Origin: 1-14-0-10-45-29 sp041650255
Lineage (GTDB): Archaea; Micrarchaeota; Micrarchaeia; Anstonellales; Anstonellaceae
DNA: 64,000 nt
NCBI GenBank assembly: GCA_041650255.1
Contig: JBAZLL010000002.1
Coordinates: forward strand, 1-64,000
Direction of reading: 5' to 3'
Below are positions 52,638 through 61,478 of the stretch, piece by piece; position 1 is the first letter of the stretch; each line of letters opens with the position of its first letter. The notes under the pieces are model-generated. The model was not told the origin of the DNA, searched no databases, and saw nothing but the letters and a program-made list of their open reading frames with translations. The position numbers and the translations under genes were made by a program.

Positions 52638-53723
52638 TTAATCCTGCCTTTCAATTATTTTTTGCGCAATGCTCATTTTTTTCTCGCGTTTTTGCCTATG
52701 CTTTGCAAACCATTCAAGTGCAATTTCAACCGCTTCTTTTTTGCATTCGCCGCAAAGCATCTTTCCGCCCGTGCATCTTGCATATCTGTTCTCAAGGCTC
52801 TTATCATCCAATTCAAAGTGGGTTTTGCACAAATCAAATATGACACATTTTGCAATATCCCCGCCAAGCCTTCTTTGCTCGTCGGCAGTATCCCGCCCGC
52901 CGGTGAGTGTGCGCATAAGCTTTCTCTTAATGCTCTCCTCATCTTCAGAAAGCCAAATCATGGAATCGGGCTCGCGTTTTGACATTTTCGCCTCGCCCTT
53001 TAGATTTCTGATAAACTTATGATAAGTTGCAGACGGCAACACAATCTTTTCCTTAAATGCCAAATCGCGCGCAAGTCGAATATGCGGGTCCTGGTCAAGC
53101 CCGACAGGCACAAGCACATGCTTCGGACCGCCAAAATCCTCATGTTGTGGCAGGAAAATATCGCCTATCTGTGCAAGAACCGCCATGTAAAGGCCCATAT
53201 CTTTCTCGCCGTAAATTGCCTCAAAGGTTGCGCGGGTTACTCTCCCAGAAAGAAGAAATGCCTTGTTCATCACTCTGCTTTCCTTTGATTGGCGGTAAAT
53301 GTAAGCGTTCTTCTCATCAAGCCCAAGTGCAAGCAAATCGGCAACATTTGATATTGCATTTTGCCTGCACTGCTCAAGGCTAAGCCCGTTGTCCGCGTGC
53401 GCCTCCAAATCGGCAATGCCATAGAAAACTTTTGCGCCGAATTCCTTTTGGAAAAATATTATCTCCTCGGCAGTCTGCTTGCTTCCGAGATGAAAATCGC
53501 CGGACGGCTTTATTCCGCTCATCACCGCCGCTTTTTTTTCCTCTGCCGCTTTTATCCACTGAACCAAATCACGGTGGGCAATCACAATATCGCGCGAAAA
53601 AAGATGCGAATGCGCAAATCTTTTTTTAAGCGCGGGGCTTATGTGCTCAAGCCCGAATTCAGAATAAAGCTTTGAAACGTCCTCGCAAATATCCGAGCTC
53701 CACGGGTCTATTTTGTCTTTCAT
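52638..53723 (-). CDS. trpS: tryptophanyl-tRNA synthetase
   Basis: 361 residues, archaeal/eukaryotic type. Class I motifs SGIKPSGDFHLGSKQ (HIGH-like) and GEAKMSKREPDS (KMSKS), plus VGLDQDPHIRLARDLA. A C-terminal CTGGKMLCGECKK Cys cluster could bind zinc. Attaches Trp to tRNA-Trp. Start overlaps the stop of the KaiC-like gene by one base. Confidence 0.95.
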   Translation of the reverse strand: MKDKIDPWSSDICEDVSKLYSEFGLEHISPALKKRFAHSHLFSRDIVIAHRDLVQWIKAAEEKKAAVMSGIKPSGDFHLGSKQTAEEIIFFQKEFGAKVFYGIADLEAHADNGLSLEQCRQNAISNVADLLALGLDEKNAYIYRQSKESRVMNKAFLLSGRVTRATFEAIYGEKDMGLYMAVLAQIGDIFLPQHEDFGGPKHVLVPVGLDQDPHIRLARDLAFKEKIVLPSATYHKFIRNLKGEAKMSKREPDSMIWLSEDEESIKRKLMRTLTGGRDTADEQRRLGGDIAKCVIFDLCKTHFELDDKSLENRYARCTGGKMLCGECKKEAVEIALEWFAKHRQKREKKMSIAQKIIERQD

Positions 53724-54448
53724 TATTTTCTCCCCAATTTTTTGCCAGATGGCTTTTGCGTGCTAATGCTAAATCCGTTTGAGTCAATGATGCAAGGGTG
53801 CATGTCGTGCATGTGTTGTGTTCCGCGAAGTTTTATCACTTCAAACGTGCGCGTTCTTTTCATACCCTCTCTTATCCATCCAAGATGGACATATCCATCA
53901 GTGAGCGCTTCTATTCCTACACTTGTGCGCGGAATATTCGGGTCCGGGGGCACCATATCATCCGCAGTTATTATCGTGGTTGCGCCCCATTTTCTCACGA
54001 TATTCACAATCTTTTGCAAAAATTGCCTTCGCTCGTCTCCCATTGCGAGGCTGGCAAGCGGGGTAATTGAATCAAAAACAACTCGCTCCACTCCGAGCGT
54101 GTCAATCAATTCCAGAATGGAGCTTTCCTGCTCCACAAAGCTTGAAAGTTCGTTGTGCGGGTATTCAATAAATATTACCTGTTTTTCCCGCTCCATTTTC
54201 GGCAAGTCCCAACCAAAGCTTGTCATGTTTGAAAAAATCGAGAATTTCGGCTCGTCAAACGAGAGATAAAGTCCGACTTCCTTTTCCTCTTTGAATCCAT
54301 TAATTAGAAATTGCGTTGCGAAAGTCGTTCTTCCCGAGCCCGTGCTTCCGGACAAAGCGATAAGATTATTTTTGGTGAATCCGCCGCCTATAATTTCATC
54401 CAGCCCCGGAATACCGCTTTTTACCCTGGGAAACAATATGCTGCTCAT
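53723..54448 (-). CDS. KaiC-like RecA-superfamily ATPase
   Basis: 241 residues, one KaiC domain. GIPGLDEIIGGGFTKNN, Walker A SGSTGSGRTTFATQFL and Walker B VERVVFDSI. Such single-domain archaeal proteins often act in signalling or regulation of motility and surface structures. It lies in an operon with a 170-residue protein upstream (6-base gap) and trpS downstream. Confidence 0.85.
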   Translation of the reverse strand: MSSILFPRVKSGIPGLDEIIGGGFTKNNLIALSGSTGSGRTTFATQFLINGFKEEKEVGLYLSFDEPKFSIFSNMTSFGWDLPKMEREKQVIFIEYPHNELSSFVEQESSILELIDTLGVERVVFDSITPLASLAMGDERRQFLQKIVNIVRKWGATTIITADDMVPPDPNIPRTSVGIEALTDGYVHLGWIREGMKRTRTFEVIKLRGTQHMHDMHPCIIDSNGFSISTQKPSGKKLGRK

Positions 54449-54454
54449 CGTAGT

Positions 54455-54967
54455 TCACTTCTTCTTGTCCTTTGAATCATCACTCATCTCTTTAATCCTT
54501 TTGCCAAGCTCCGCCTTGTTTGACATTTGTTTTACAAACTTTTTGCGCTCTTCCTCAGACATTGATTTTGAAAGAATGTGATGGGTAAGCTCCTGGCTTG
54601 TTGCCGAAATATTCATGAGCGCATTTTGCATTTCGCCCGCATCTATTCTCGCGTCAAGCGGCTCTTCTATGTCAATTCCAATCGGAGTGTAACTCATTGT
54701 GAGCCTCAAAAGGGTTGAAAAATCCGAAATAAGCATGCTGACTTTTGCAGTAGTTGAGAAAGTTCCTTCGCGCTCAAGCGGCGCTTCAATTTCCGCGACC
54801 GCCATTTTTACTCCCGGTTCATTAGTAAGCTTGCTAGTAAAGCCCACCATCATCTCCTGCAAGTTGTCTATCTTGTCAGAGTGCATGTCAAAATAAAAAT
54901 GCACAAAAAACCCGCCGTGCCTTAGCACATTTGACTTAAGCTCTTCAAATTTTCTCATGTCTGCCAT
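54455..54967 (-). CDS. hypothetical protein upstream of KaiC-like ATPase
   Basis: 170 residues, not recognised. An alpha/beta domain (LRHGGFFVHFYFDMHSDK, KVSMLISDFSTLLRLTMSYT) followed by a helical, charged C-terminus. No membrane segment. The tight spacing to the KaiC-like gene suggests it is a partner or regulator of that ATPase. Confidence 0.6.
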   Translation of the reverse strand: MADMRKFEELKSNVLRHGGFFVHFYFDMHSDKIDNLQEMMVGFTSKLTNEPGVKMAVAEIEAPLEREGTFSTTAKVSMLISDFSTLLRLTMSYTPIGIDIEEPLDARIDAGEMQNALMNISATSQELTHHILSKSMSEEERKKFVKQMSNKAELGKRIKEMSDDSKDKKK

Positions 54968-55034
54968 AGAAATTACCTTAGAAGCAAAATTTATGTAAAA
55001 TTAACGAAGGCAGGATATAAAAAGTGAATGAATG

Positions 55035-55077
55035 GCAAAAAAGCAACCAAACTGCAAAAAGCAACCAAACTGCAAAA
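55035..55077. repeat. 18-bp tandem repeat, about 2.3 copies
   Basis: GCAACCAAACTGCAAAAA repeated from 55043 with period 18, in the gap between ribD's 3' end and the 54967 gene start. No other feature in this gap apart from an ATATAAAA TATA-like stretch near 55013-55020 (wrong orientation for the minus-strand genes). Confidence 0.85.
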
Positions 55078-55104
55078 TTTAGTACTATATCTATCAATTC
55101 ATAT

Positions 55105-56298
55105 CTATTTGTGCGCAATTTTTGCCACAACCATCAAATCCGTTCCAATGCTTGCAACATTCACTATCTCCGCATTGGTCGCATTCGCAATCTCAAGTGC
55201 CCCTTTTCCTTCAAAAAGAGATTTTCCATCTCCTCCAATAATCTTCGGAGCAACGAACAATATCATCACGTCAATTAGCCCTTCATCAAGCAATGCTTTT
55301 GCCAAGGTTGCTCCCCCTTCGCAAAGCACCTGATTAATTTCCCTTTTTTGCAATTGCATAAGCAAAAATTTCAAATCCACATGCCCGTTCTTATCCGCCG
55401 GACACATAAGCACGTCAATTCCTTTTTTTTGCAATTTATCAATCTTTTTTTTGTCCGCTTTCTGCGTGCATGCAACAAGAGCGTTTTTATCAAAAAACAC
55501 TTTTTCATCGCCGGAAACAGACAAATTCGAATCAACAATAACTCGTAGTGGACTCACAAACTCCATTTCATCAAAATCAGTTTGCACGGATTCGTTTGCC
55601 CGCGCATTTTTCGATTTCTTCGCATCCGTTTCCTTTTCCAATTTTCTTGCAGTCAGTTGCGGATTGTCTTTTAGCACCGTGCCGGCTCCGACAAGAACCG
55701 CACCTGCTTTATCGCGCATTTTCATCACAATCATTCTGGACCTCTCGCACGAAATCCATTTTGAATCTCCGGAAGAAGTAGCGGTTTTTCCATCCAATGT
55801 AATCGCCATCTTCAAAGTCAGAAGCGGCATGCTTGTTTTGAGCGCTTTTATATATGCAGAATTCACGGCTTGTGCTGCCTCTTCCAAGATGCCAGATTCA
55901 ACTTCAATCCCCGCCTCGCGCAATTTTTTCTCCCCGTCTCCCTTTACTTTTGCATTCAAGTCTTTCATTGCAAAAACAACCTTGCCAATGCCCGCATCAA
56001 TTATCGCGTCCGTGCACGGCGGAGTCCGCCCCGTATGGTTGCAAGGCTCCAAATTTACATAAAGAGTAGAACCTTTCAAAAGAGATTTCCAATCTTTCGG
56101 ATTTTTTTTCTTCACATCAAAAATGGCTTCAACTTCCGCGTGTGCTTCCCCTGCCTTTTTGTGAAATCCCATTCCGATTATTTTTTCCTCTTTTACAATA
56201 ACCGCGCCAACGTATGGATTCGGCGCAGGCCTGCCTCGCACCGCCAATTCAAGCGCCTGTTGCATAAAGAATAAGTCTTGCTCGTTATTTTCAGGCAT
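55105..56298 (-). CDS. ribD: bifunctional pyrimidine deaminase/reductase RibD
   Basis: 397 residues from ATG 56298. N-terminal deaminase with zinc motifs GEAHAEVEAIFD and LEPCNHTGRTPPCTDA; C-terminal reductase with LKMAITLDGKTATSSGDSKW and CEGGATLAKALLDEG. A charged insert (residues about 220-245) is unusual. It performs the second and third steps after GTP cyclohydrolase II. Archaea typically have only a stand-alone reductase, so this is bacterial in type. Last gene of the riboflavin cluster. Confidence 0.95.
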   Translation of the reverse strand: MPENNEQDLFFMQQALELAVRGRPAPNPYVGAVIVKEEKIIGMGFHKKAGEAHAEVEAIFDVKKKNPKDWKSLLKGSTLYVNLEPCNHTGRTPPCTDAIIDAGIGKVVFAMKDLNAKVKGDGEKKLREAGIEVESGILEEAAQAVNSAYIKALKTSMPLLTLKMAITLDGKTATSSGDSKWISCERSRMIVMKMRDKAGAVLVGAGTVLKDNPQLTARKLEKETDAKKSKNARANESVQTDFDEMEFVSPLRVIVDSNLSVSGDEKVFFDKNALVACTQKADKKKIDKLQKKGIDVLMCPADKNGHVDLKFLLMQLQKREINQVLCEGGATLAKALLDEGLIDVMILFVAPKIIGGDGKSLFEGKGALEIANATNAEIVNVASIGTDLMVVAKIAHK

Positions 56299-56342
56299 CA
56301 ATATCACACAAACTTTTGCAATCGGATAAATCTAAATGCACA

Positions 56343-56966
56343 CTACAAATCTTCCTGCTCATCCATTATATGTCCCATCTTATCTTTTTTGGTTTTCAAA
56401 TAAGCCGAATCATAACCCGTTTGTGCGACTTGCAAAGACATTCTCTCATCAACAACTATCCCCTCTTTCTCAAGCCCAATCACTTTTTTGGGATTATTGC
56501 TCATCAAAATAATTGATTTCACTCCGATATATTTGAGCATGTCTGCCGCAGATTCATAGCCTCGCAAATCATCTGCAAATCCGAGCTGATGGTTTGCCTG
56601 TACAGTGTCCATTCCATCATCTTGCAAAGCATAAGCCCTGATTTTATTTGCAAGCCCAATGCCCCGCCCTTCCTGATTCATATAAAGTAAAACTCCAATT
56701 TCCTGTTTTCCAAGATATGTCATTGCCTTCTCGTATTGTTGCCTGCAATCACAGCGCAGTGAACCGAGCGCATCTCCGGTCAAACAGCGAGAATGCACGC
56801 GAACAGGCACGCCCTGTTTGCCTTTTACTTCCCCTCTTACAAGCGCCAAATGGGTTTTCATTTTTTGGTCTTCAAAAGCATATACCTCAAACTCGCCAAA
56901 CCCAGTCGGCAGTTTCGCCTTTGAGATAAATTCAGTCCTTTCCCGCTCGCCTGTTTCTTCATTCAT
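56343..56966 (-). CDS. ribA: GTP cyclohydrolase II
   Basis: 207 residues. Zinc site SRCLTGDALGSLRCDCRQQ, catalytic NQEGRGIGLANKIRAYALQD and DTVQANHQLGF. Opens the imidazole ring of GTP, releasing formate and pyrophosphate. Most archaea use the unrelated GTP cyclohydrolase III (ArfA). Begins directly after the ribH stop codon. The 44-base gap to ribD is empty. Confidence 0.95.
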   Translation of the reverse strand: MNEETGERERTEFISKAKLPTGFGEFEVYAFEDQKMKTHLALVRGEVKGKQGVPVRVHSRCLTGDALGSLRCDCRQQYEKAMTYLGKQEIGVLLYMNQEGRGIGLANKIRAYALQDDGMDTVQANHQLGFADDLRGYESAADMLKYIGVKSIILMSNNPKKVIGLEKEGIVVDERMSLQVAQTGYDSAYLKTKKDKMGHIMDEQEDL

Positions 56967-57386
56967 TTATTTCACCAAATCCTTCATGTTCCCAATCATC
57001 TTAAGCGCGCTTATGACACATCTTTCTCCATATTCCAAGGCTCTTTCATGTGCCTGCTCCTGAGTCGCCCCAGGTCCGATAATTCCAAACAAAACGGGCT
57101 TGCGGCTTTCAATAGAAATGCGAGAAAGCGAGTTTGCAAGCGCCCCCGCTATAATTTCGTCGTGTTTTGTCTCTCCCTTCACTATTGCGCCAAGGCAAAC
57201 AACTGCCTGCACTTCTGTCTTTTTGGCAAGCTCGGAGGCGACAAGCGCCATGTCATATGCGCCGGGAACATGCACCAATTTTACTATTTCAACTTTTTTG
57301 CGCTCGCACGTTTCAAGCGCGCTTTTTTCCATCTTCTGTGTAATCTCACTATTAAATTCCGATACAATAATCGCGATTTTTACCAT
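56967..57386 (-). CDS. ribH: 6,7-dimethyl-8-ribityllumazine synthase
   Basis: 139 residues. IIVSEFNSEITQKM, HVPGAYDMALVASELAK, CLGAIVKGETKHDEIIAGAL and GIIGPGATQEQAHERA are lumazine synthase motifs. Condenses the pyrimidine product with 3,4-dihydroxy-2-butanone 4-phosphate. Six bases after ribC. Confidence 0.95.
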   Translation of the reverse strand: MVKIAIIVSEFNSEITQKMEKSALETCERKKVEIVKLVHVPGAYDMALVASELAKKTEVQAVVCLGAIVKGETKHDEIIAGALANSLSRISIESRKPVLFGIIGPGATQEQAHERALEYGERCVISALKMIGNMKDLVK

Positions 57387-57392
57387 AATATT

Positions 57393-57881
57393 TCAGCCCT
57401 TTATCTCTCCTTCATCCTCTCTTCCCTGCCGTTTTCCCGTTCCTGCTCTTTCCACAAGTTTAGCCGGATTCTCAACGAGCCAAATTGCATTATGCACATG
57501 TTTTCTAATTCTGTCTTGAGTGAGCAAATACAAGTCCATTTCATCCAATACCGCATTTTTCATACTCTCTTTCATGTGCACAAAAACTTCAATTATGTGC
57601 TTTGAATGTTTGAGCATCACGGCCTGAATTGCAGAAGATGCCTCATGTGCGCAAACCGAGTCAATATCCGCCCCGCCAACCATTCCAAGCGCCATTACGA
57701 TATCGCATTTTTCATTTTCAAAAAGAAGGGCGCATTCAACCGGCAAATCCTTGATTCCCGGAACGGTCTTTCTAACAACTTTAAGCGTGTCAAATTCGCC
57801 TTTATTCTTCGCAATTTCATCCAGCGCAATTTTTCCCATATTAACGCGCGAGAATGTCGTATCCACTATGCCAAGTTTCAT
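57393..57881 (-). CDS. ribC: riboflavin synthase, archaeal type
   Basis: 162 residues. MKLGIVDTTFSRVNMGK, TVPGIKDLPVECALL and ALGMVGGADIDSVCAHEASS are diagnostic of archaeal riboflavin synthase, which is related to lumazine synthase and not to bacterial RibE. Dismutates two lumazines to riboflavin. The family normally ends near GKRQGREDEGE, and this one has a short extra tail. Confidence 0.95.
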   Translation of the reverse strand: MKLGIVDTTFSRVNMGKIALDEIAKNKGEFDTLKVVRKTVPGIKDLPVECALLFENEKCDIVMALGMVGGADIDSVCAHEASSAIQAVMLKHSKHIIEVFVHMKESMKNAVLDEMDLYLLTQDRIRKHVHNAIWLVENPAKLVERAGTGKRQGREDEGEIKG

Positions 57882-57960
57882 GTAAATATATGCGGATGCG
57901 AAAAATTAAAGCCTATGCCTATGAGATAAACAAAATTATACTCCTCTAAATCTATTTTTA

Positions 57961-58623
57961 TCAATCATTTAGCATCTTCGCAAGCTCCTTTCCCTCAATC
58001 ATGTTAAACTTGTTTTTCTTGGCATATTTTTTTGCATCTTCAAAAGAGAGTGCCTTTCCATCATCAGAAAGCATTTCGCAAACCACCACTGCCGAGCTCA
58101 TGCCGGCTTTTTGTGCCAATGTAGTGGAATATTCCGTATGCCCCTTTCTCTTTTCAAGCCCCTGCGATATAAGAAGCGGAACATGCCCCGGCGAGCAAAA
58201 GGACAAAACAAATCCTTCCTGCATCTTCTCTTTTTTCAAAGAAAGGATTCCCTCAAATTCCATTATTGTCTTTGAGCGGTCATTGTCGGTAATTCCTGTG
58301 CGCACCTTGCGCGAATTGATATAAATTGAAAATGAAGGCATATCTCCATAAGCCGTCTTTTTTATCGCAAGTTTTCTATAAGTCGGCAAGCCCGCATCCG
58401 CCATTCTTTTTGCCATTAATTCAATTCCGAGCACATTTGCAATTTCTTCATCCGTTGCAAGGCAAATAAGTCCGCCGGCATCCTTTCTCAAAAGCCGGAT
58501 TTTATCCGGAGTGCAATATTTTGCATGAATTACAATATCCGCTTCGCCCTCGCGTTTGGGGTCGTCAAAAATAATAATCGGAGTTCCGGCTCTAAAGTCG
58601 GATATAATTTTTTTTAAATTCAT
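57961..58623 (-). CDS. ribB: 3,4-dihydroxy-2-butanone 4-phosphate synthase
   Basis: 220 residues. IIIFDDPKREGEADIVIHA (acidic metal site), RTGITDNDRSKT, FCSPGHVPLLIS and RKGHTEYSTTLAQKAGM. Makes the four-carbon unit for lumazine from ribulose 5-phosphate. First gene of the ribB-ribC-ribH-ribA-ribD cluster. Confidence 0.95.
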   Translation of the reverse strand: MNLKKIISDFRAGTPIIIFDDPKREGEADIVIHAKYCTPDKIRLLRKDAGGLICLATDEEIANVLGIELMAKRMADAGLPTYRKLAIKKTAYGDMPSFSIYINSRKVRTGITDNDRSKTIMEFEGILSLKKEKMQEGFVLSFCSPGHVPLLISQGLEKRKGHTEYSTTLAQKAGMSSAVVVCEMLSDDGKALSFEDAKKYAKKNKFNMIEGKELAKMLND

Positions 58624-58662
58624 TATTTCAACTCATAATAATTTTCAAAGCTCAAGCGCTCT

Positions 58663-59928
58663 TTATTTCATTTCTTTCTTCTCTAAAATATTCTCAATCG
58701 CCTGTTCCAAATTCAGCTCTTTTTGCTCGCCGCTATTGAGGTTCTTAAGAGTATAAAGCCCGCTTTCCACTTCTTTTTTGCCCATAATAATCGCAAACAA
58801 AATCTTGCAGGCATTCGCATATTCAAGCTGTCCGCGCATTTTTCTCTCGTTCAAATCGGTTTCTACGTTTATGCCCGCCTGTCTAAGCCTGTTTGCAAGC
58901 GTTACGCATTCCGCATAATATTTTTCCTCAAGGCAGACAATCATCACATCTGTCTGTGATGTTGGATCCGCACCCTGATTTCTTATTGCAAAAAGCCGCT
59001 CAATTCCAAGCGATATGCCGACTGCAAAATCGTTTTGCCCGTAAAGCCCAAGCAGATTATCATATCTTCCACCGCCGGCAACCGAGCCGATGTCATCCGA
59101 TGCTTTTATCTCAAATATCGGTCCGGTATAATAGCCGAGACCGCGCACAAGGCTTGGTTCAACATAAACATTCAAAATTCCATAATCATTTCTCAAAAGT
59201 TTAAGCAACGCTTCAAGTTCGTTCGCGCCTTCCTGTGAATATTTTTTGGCAATCTCAAGCGCAGTTTCATTTGTTTCCTGTCTCTCAAGAACGCTATTCA
59301 TAAGTTCGTTTGCCATCTTTTTGGAAATTCCGCCCTTCTCAAGCTCGGATGCAACTGCTTCCTTTCCGATTTTGTCCAACTTGTCAAGAGCCCTAAGAAC
59401 GACTCCCTCTTTCTTTTCAACGCCGAGGGTTTTTACAATTCCCGAAAGAATTTTTCGGTTATTCAAAAGCACCTTGAATCCACTAAATCCCAATTTTTCA
59501 AGAGATTGGCATGCAAGTGCAATCAGTTCCGCCTCGCATCTCATTGAAGGGGAGCCTACAATATCCGCATCCGCCTGCAAAAATTCCCTAAGCCTGCCCT
59601 TTTGCGGCTCCTCGCGCCTCCAAACAGGTGCGATGCAATATCTTTTGTAAGGCTTTGGCATACTGTTATTTGCCGCAAACCTTGCGGTGCCAACTGTCAA
59701 ATCAAATCTAAGTGCATATTCGGACTCTTCAATTTTGAAAAGCTGACCTGCAATTTCATCTCCCGCTTTTGCAGTTAGGGTTTTCTCCATTTCAATTGCA
59801 GGAGTTGAGAGTGGCTGATATCCCCAAGATTTGTATACTGATGCAATCGTGTCAATCATTTTCTGGCGCGCCATCATCTCTGTGCCGGACCAGTCTTTCA
59901 TTCCTTTTGGAGTTTGGAATTCTGCCAT
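58663..59928 (-). CDS. hisS: histidyl-tRNA synthetase
   Basis: 421 residues. Motif 2 region RYCIAPVWRREEPQKGRLRE followed by FLQADADIVG, histidine motifs LVRGLGYYTGPIFEI and GSVAGGGRYDNLLGLYG, and a C-terminal anticodon-binding domain. Attaches His to tRNA-His. It precedes the riboflavin cluster by 39 bases and may be cotranscribed. Confidence 0.95.
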   Translation of the reverse strand: MAEFQTPKGMKDWSGTEMMARQKMIDTIASVYKSWGYQPLSTPAIEMEKTLTAKAGDEIAGQLFKIEESEYALRFDLTVGTARFAANNSMPKPYKRYCIAPVWRREEPQKGRLREFLQADADIVGSPSMRCEAELIALACQSLEKLGFSGFKVLLNNRKILSGIVKTLGVEKKEGVVLRALDKLDKIGKEAVASELEKGGISKKMANELMNSVLERQETNETALEIAKKYSQEGANELEALLKLLRNDYGILNVYVEPSLVRGLGYYTGPIFEIKASDDIGSVAGGGRYDNLLGLYGQNDFAVGISLGIERLFAIRNQGADPTSQTDVMIVCLEEKYYAECVTLANRLRQAGINVETDLNERKMRGQLEYANACKILFAIIMGKKEVESGLYTLKNLNSGEQKELNLEQAIENILEKKEMK

Positions 59929-60071
59929 AGGGGTATAGCTCGCTCTCGCTTTATATGAATTTGTACTTGGAAAAATCGGAACAAATATACAAAAATTAAA
60001 TTTTTAAAAAAATTAAAATAAAAAATTTAAACTAAAAAATTCAAAATAAACATTTAAAATAAAAATTTAAT

Positions 60072-60380
60072 TTATTTTTTGTGGCTTTCAATCCAAGCTT
60101 TCAGCGCCGCCTTGGTGCCCGCCCCTCTTCTGTCAACTATTTTTCCCTTTGAAAAGAGAATAAGCGTAGGAATGCCCGACACCTGATATTTTGCCGCCAG
60201 CTCGTCATTCTCATCTACATTTACCTTGCCAATTTTCACATCTTTCATTTCTTTTGAAAGCTCATCAATAACTGGTCCAATCATCTGGCACGGACCGCAC
60301 CAAGGTGCCCAAAAGTCCACGAGCGCCAAATTTGAATTTATATGCGCACTAAAATTTTCTTCAGTAAGTTCCACCGCCAT
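60072..60380 (-). CDS. trxA: thioredoxin
   Basis: 102 residues, classical thioredoxin fold with WAPWCGPCQMIGPVIDEL active site, cis-Pro motif YQVSGIPTLILFSKGK. Dithiol-disulfide exchange in the cytoplasm. The gap from 59929 to 60071 to hisS is very AT-rich with no other feature. Confidence 0.95.
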   Translation of the reverse strand: MAVELTEENFSAHINSNLALVDFWAPWCGPCQMIGPVIDELSKEMKDVKIGKVNVDENDELAAKYQVSGIPTLILFSKGKIVDRRGAGTKAALKAWIESHKK

Positions 60381-60466
60381 AAAAACACCCCATCAGCATC
60401 TCTTACTCAAAAAGATGTTAAAAGCTTAGCCTAAAAGAGAATTTAAAACCAACCAAATATGCCTGA

Positions 60467-61474
60467 TTATACTCCGAAATACTGCTTGAATTTGGAAGTA
60501 ACAATCACTTTATTCGTCCTGCCTAAAGGAACAAGCTCCACGAATCCTTTTTCTTCAAGCTCTGCAACATCAACATAAATCGCGCTTCCAAGCTTTCTGA
60601 ACAAATCCCTTTTTGTTATTCCGTTATTCTTGGAAATAAATGCAAGCGTCTTTAGAGAGTGCGTGGAAATTTCCGCTTCTCCCGCAAACTGCCGAACTGC
60701 TGGGGCATAATTTTGCCGCACACGCATCGCCCATTTTCCATTGTCCTGCACAATTTCTATCGCCGAGCCCTTCTCCTCATAATGTGTAGCAAGCGCCTGC
60801 ATCATTTTTTGCACTTGCGAAACAGCCGCAATTCCGACTAATCTTCCCAAAGAGCTATTGTCAACTCCCTGTCCCGCCATGAAAAGAGCCGCCTCCATTA
60901 CTTTGGAAGGTTCGTTTTGTGAAATGTAAGGATCAAGCTGTATTTGCAATTGCGGTTCTTCTTTTTTCTGCGTTGGCTCTGCCGCATAATTAATTTGAAC
61001 CGGTTGCGCAAGCGAGCCCATCTGCTCCTGCATTGCGCTAAGCTGTTGAGTTTGCACGATTCCGTCTATATGTTCTTGTTCATGCACCAACTGATGAATA
61101 GAGCTTGCATAATGCTCTTGGTTATTTTCTGCTAAATTCGGATTAACGCCCCCATCATCTTTCTGCTCAAGCGCACCGTCATCCAAACTTTTGGCAGATT
61201 GTTCCATCGGACCCTTTTCCAAAGAGTCAACTGTTTGCTCATTTGCAAGTTTGCTTTTTCTTCCCCGTTTTTTCTTTTGTGCGCCGTTCTCGGGCGAAAA
61301 AGTTTTTTCAACAATTTCCTTTAGTTCCAGATTGTCAATCTCCTTTTCCTCTTTTTTTGCCTTTGTCTTGTTGTCAAGGACTTCTCCCATTGCGCTTGTT
61401 TTTATTACTCCAATCGGTCCTGTCGCGACATCTGTTTTCGGCTTTATATAAACATGAACTTTTCCGGTAGTCAT
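60467..61474 (-). CDS. scpB: segregation and condensation protein ScpB with long N-terminal extension
   Basis: 335 residues from ATG 61474 (a GTG at 61486 overlaps scpA by 8 bases). Residues about 190-335 are the two winged helices of ScpB (SKVMEAALFMAGQGVD, ISTHSLKTLAFISKNNGITK). The N-terminal about 185 residues are charged, Gln-rich and probably disordered, with an AT-hook-like KKKRGRKSK. Canonical ScpB is about 180 residues. With ScpA and SMC it forms the condensin that organises chromosomes; no SMC is in the window. Confidence 0.85.
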   Translation of the reverse strand: MTTGKVHVYIKPKTDVATGPIGVIKTSAMGEVLDNKTKAKKEEKEIDNLELKEIVEKTFSPENGAQKKKRGRKSKLANEQTVDSLEKGPMEQSAKSLDDGALEQKDDGGVNPNLAENNQEHYASSIHQLVHEQEHIDGIVQTQQLSAMQEQMGSLAQPVQINYAAEPTQKKEEPQLQIQLDPYISQNEPSKVMEAALFMAGQGVDNSSLGRLVGIAAVSQVQKMMQALATHYEEKGSAIEIVQDNGKWAMRVRQNYAPAVRQFAGEAEISTHSLKTLAFISKNNGITKRDLFRKLGSAIYVDVAELEEKGFVELVPLGRTNKVIVTSKFKQYFGV

Positions 61475-61478
61475 ACTC

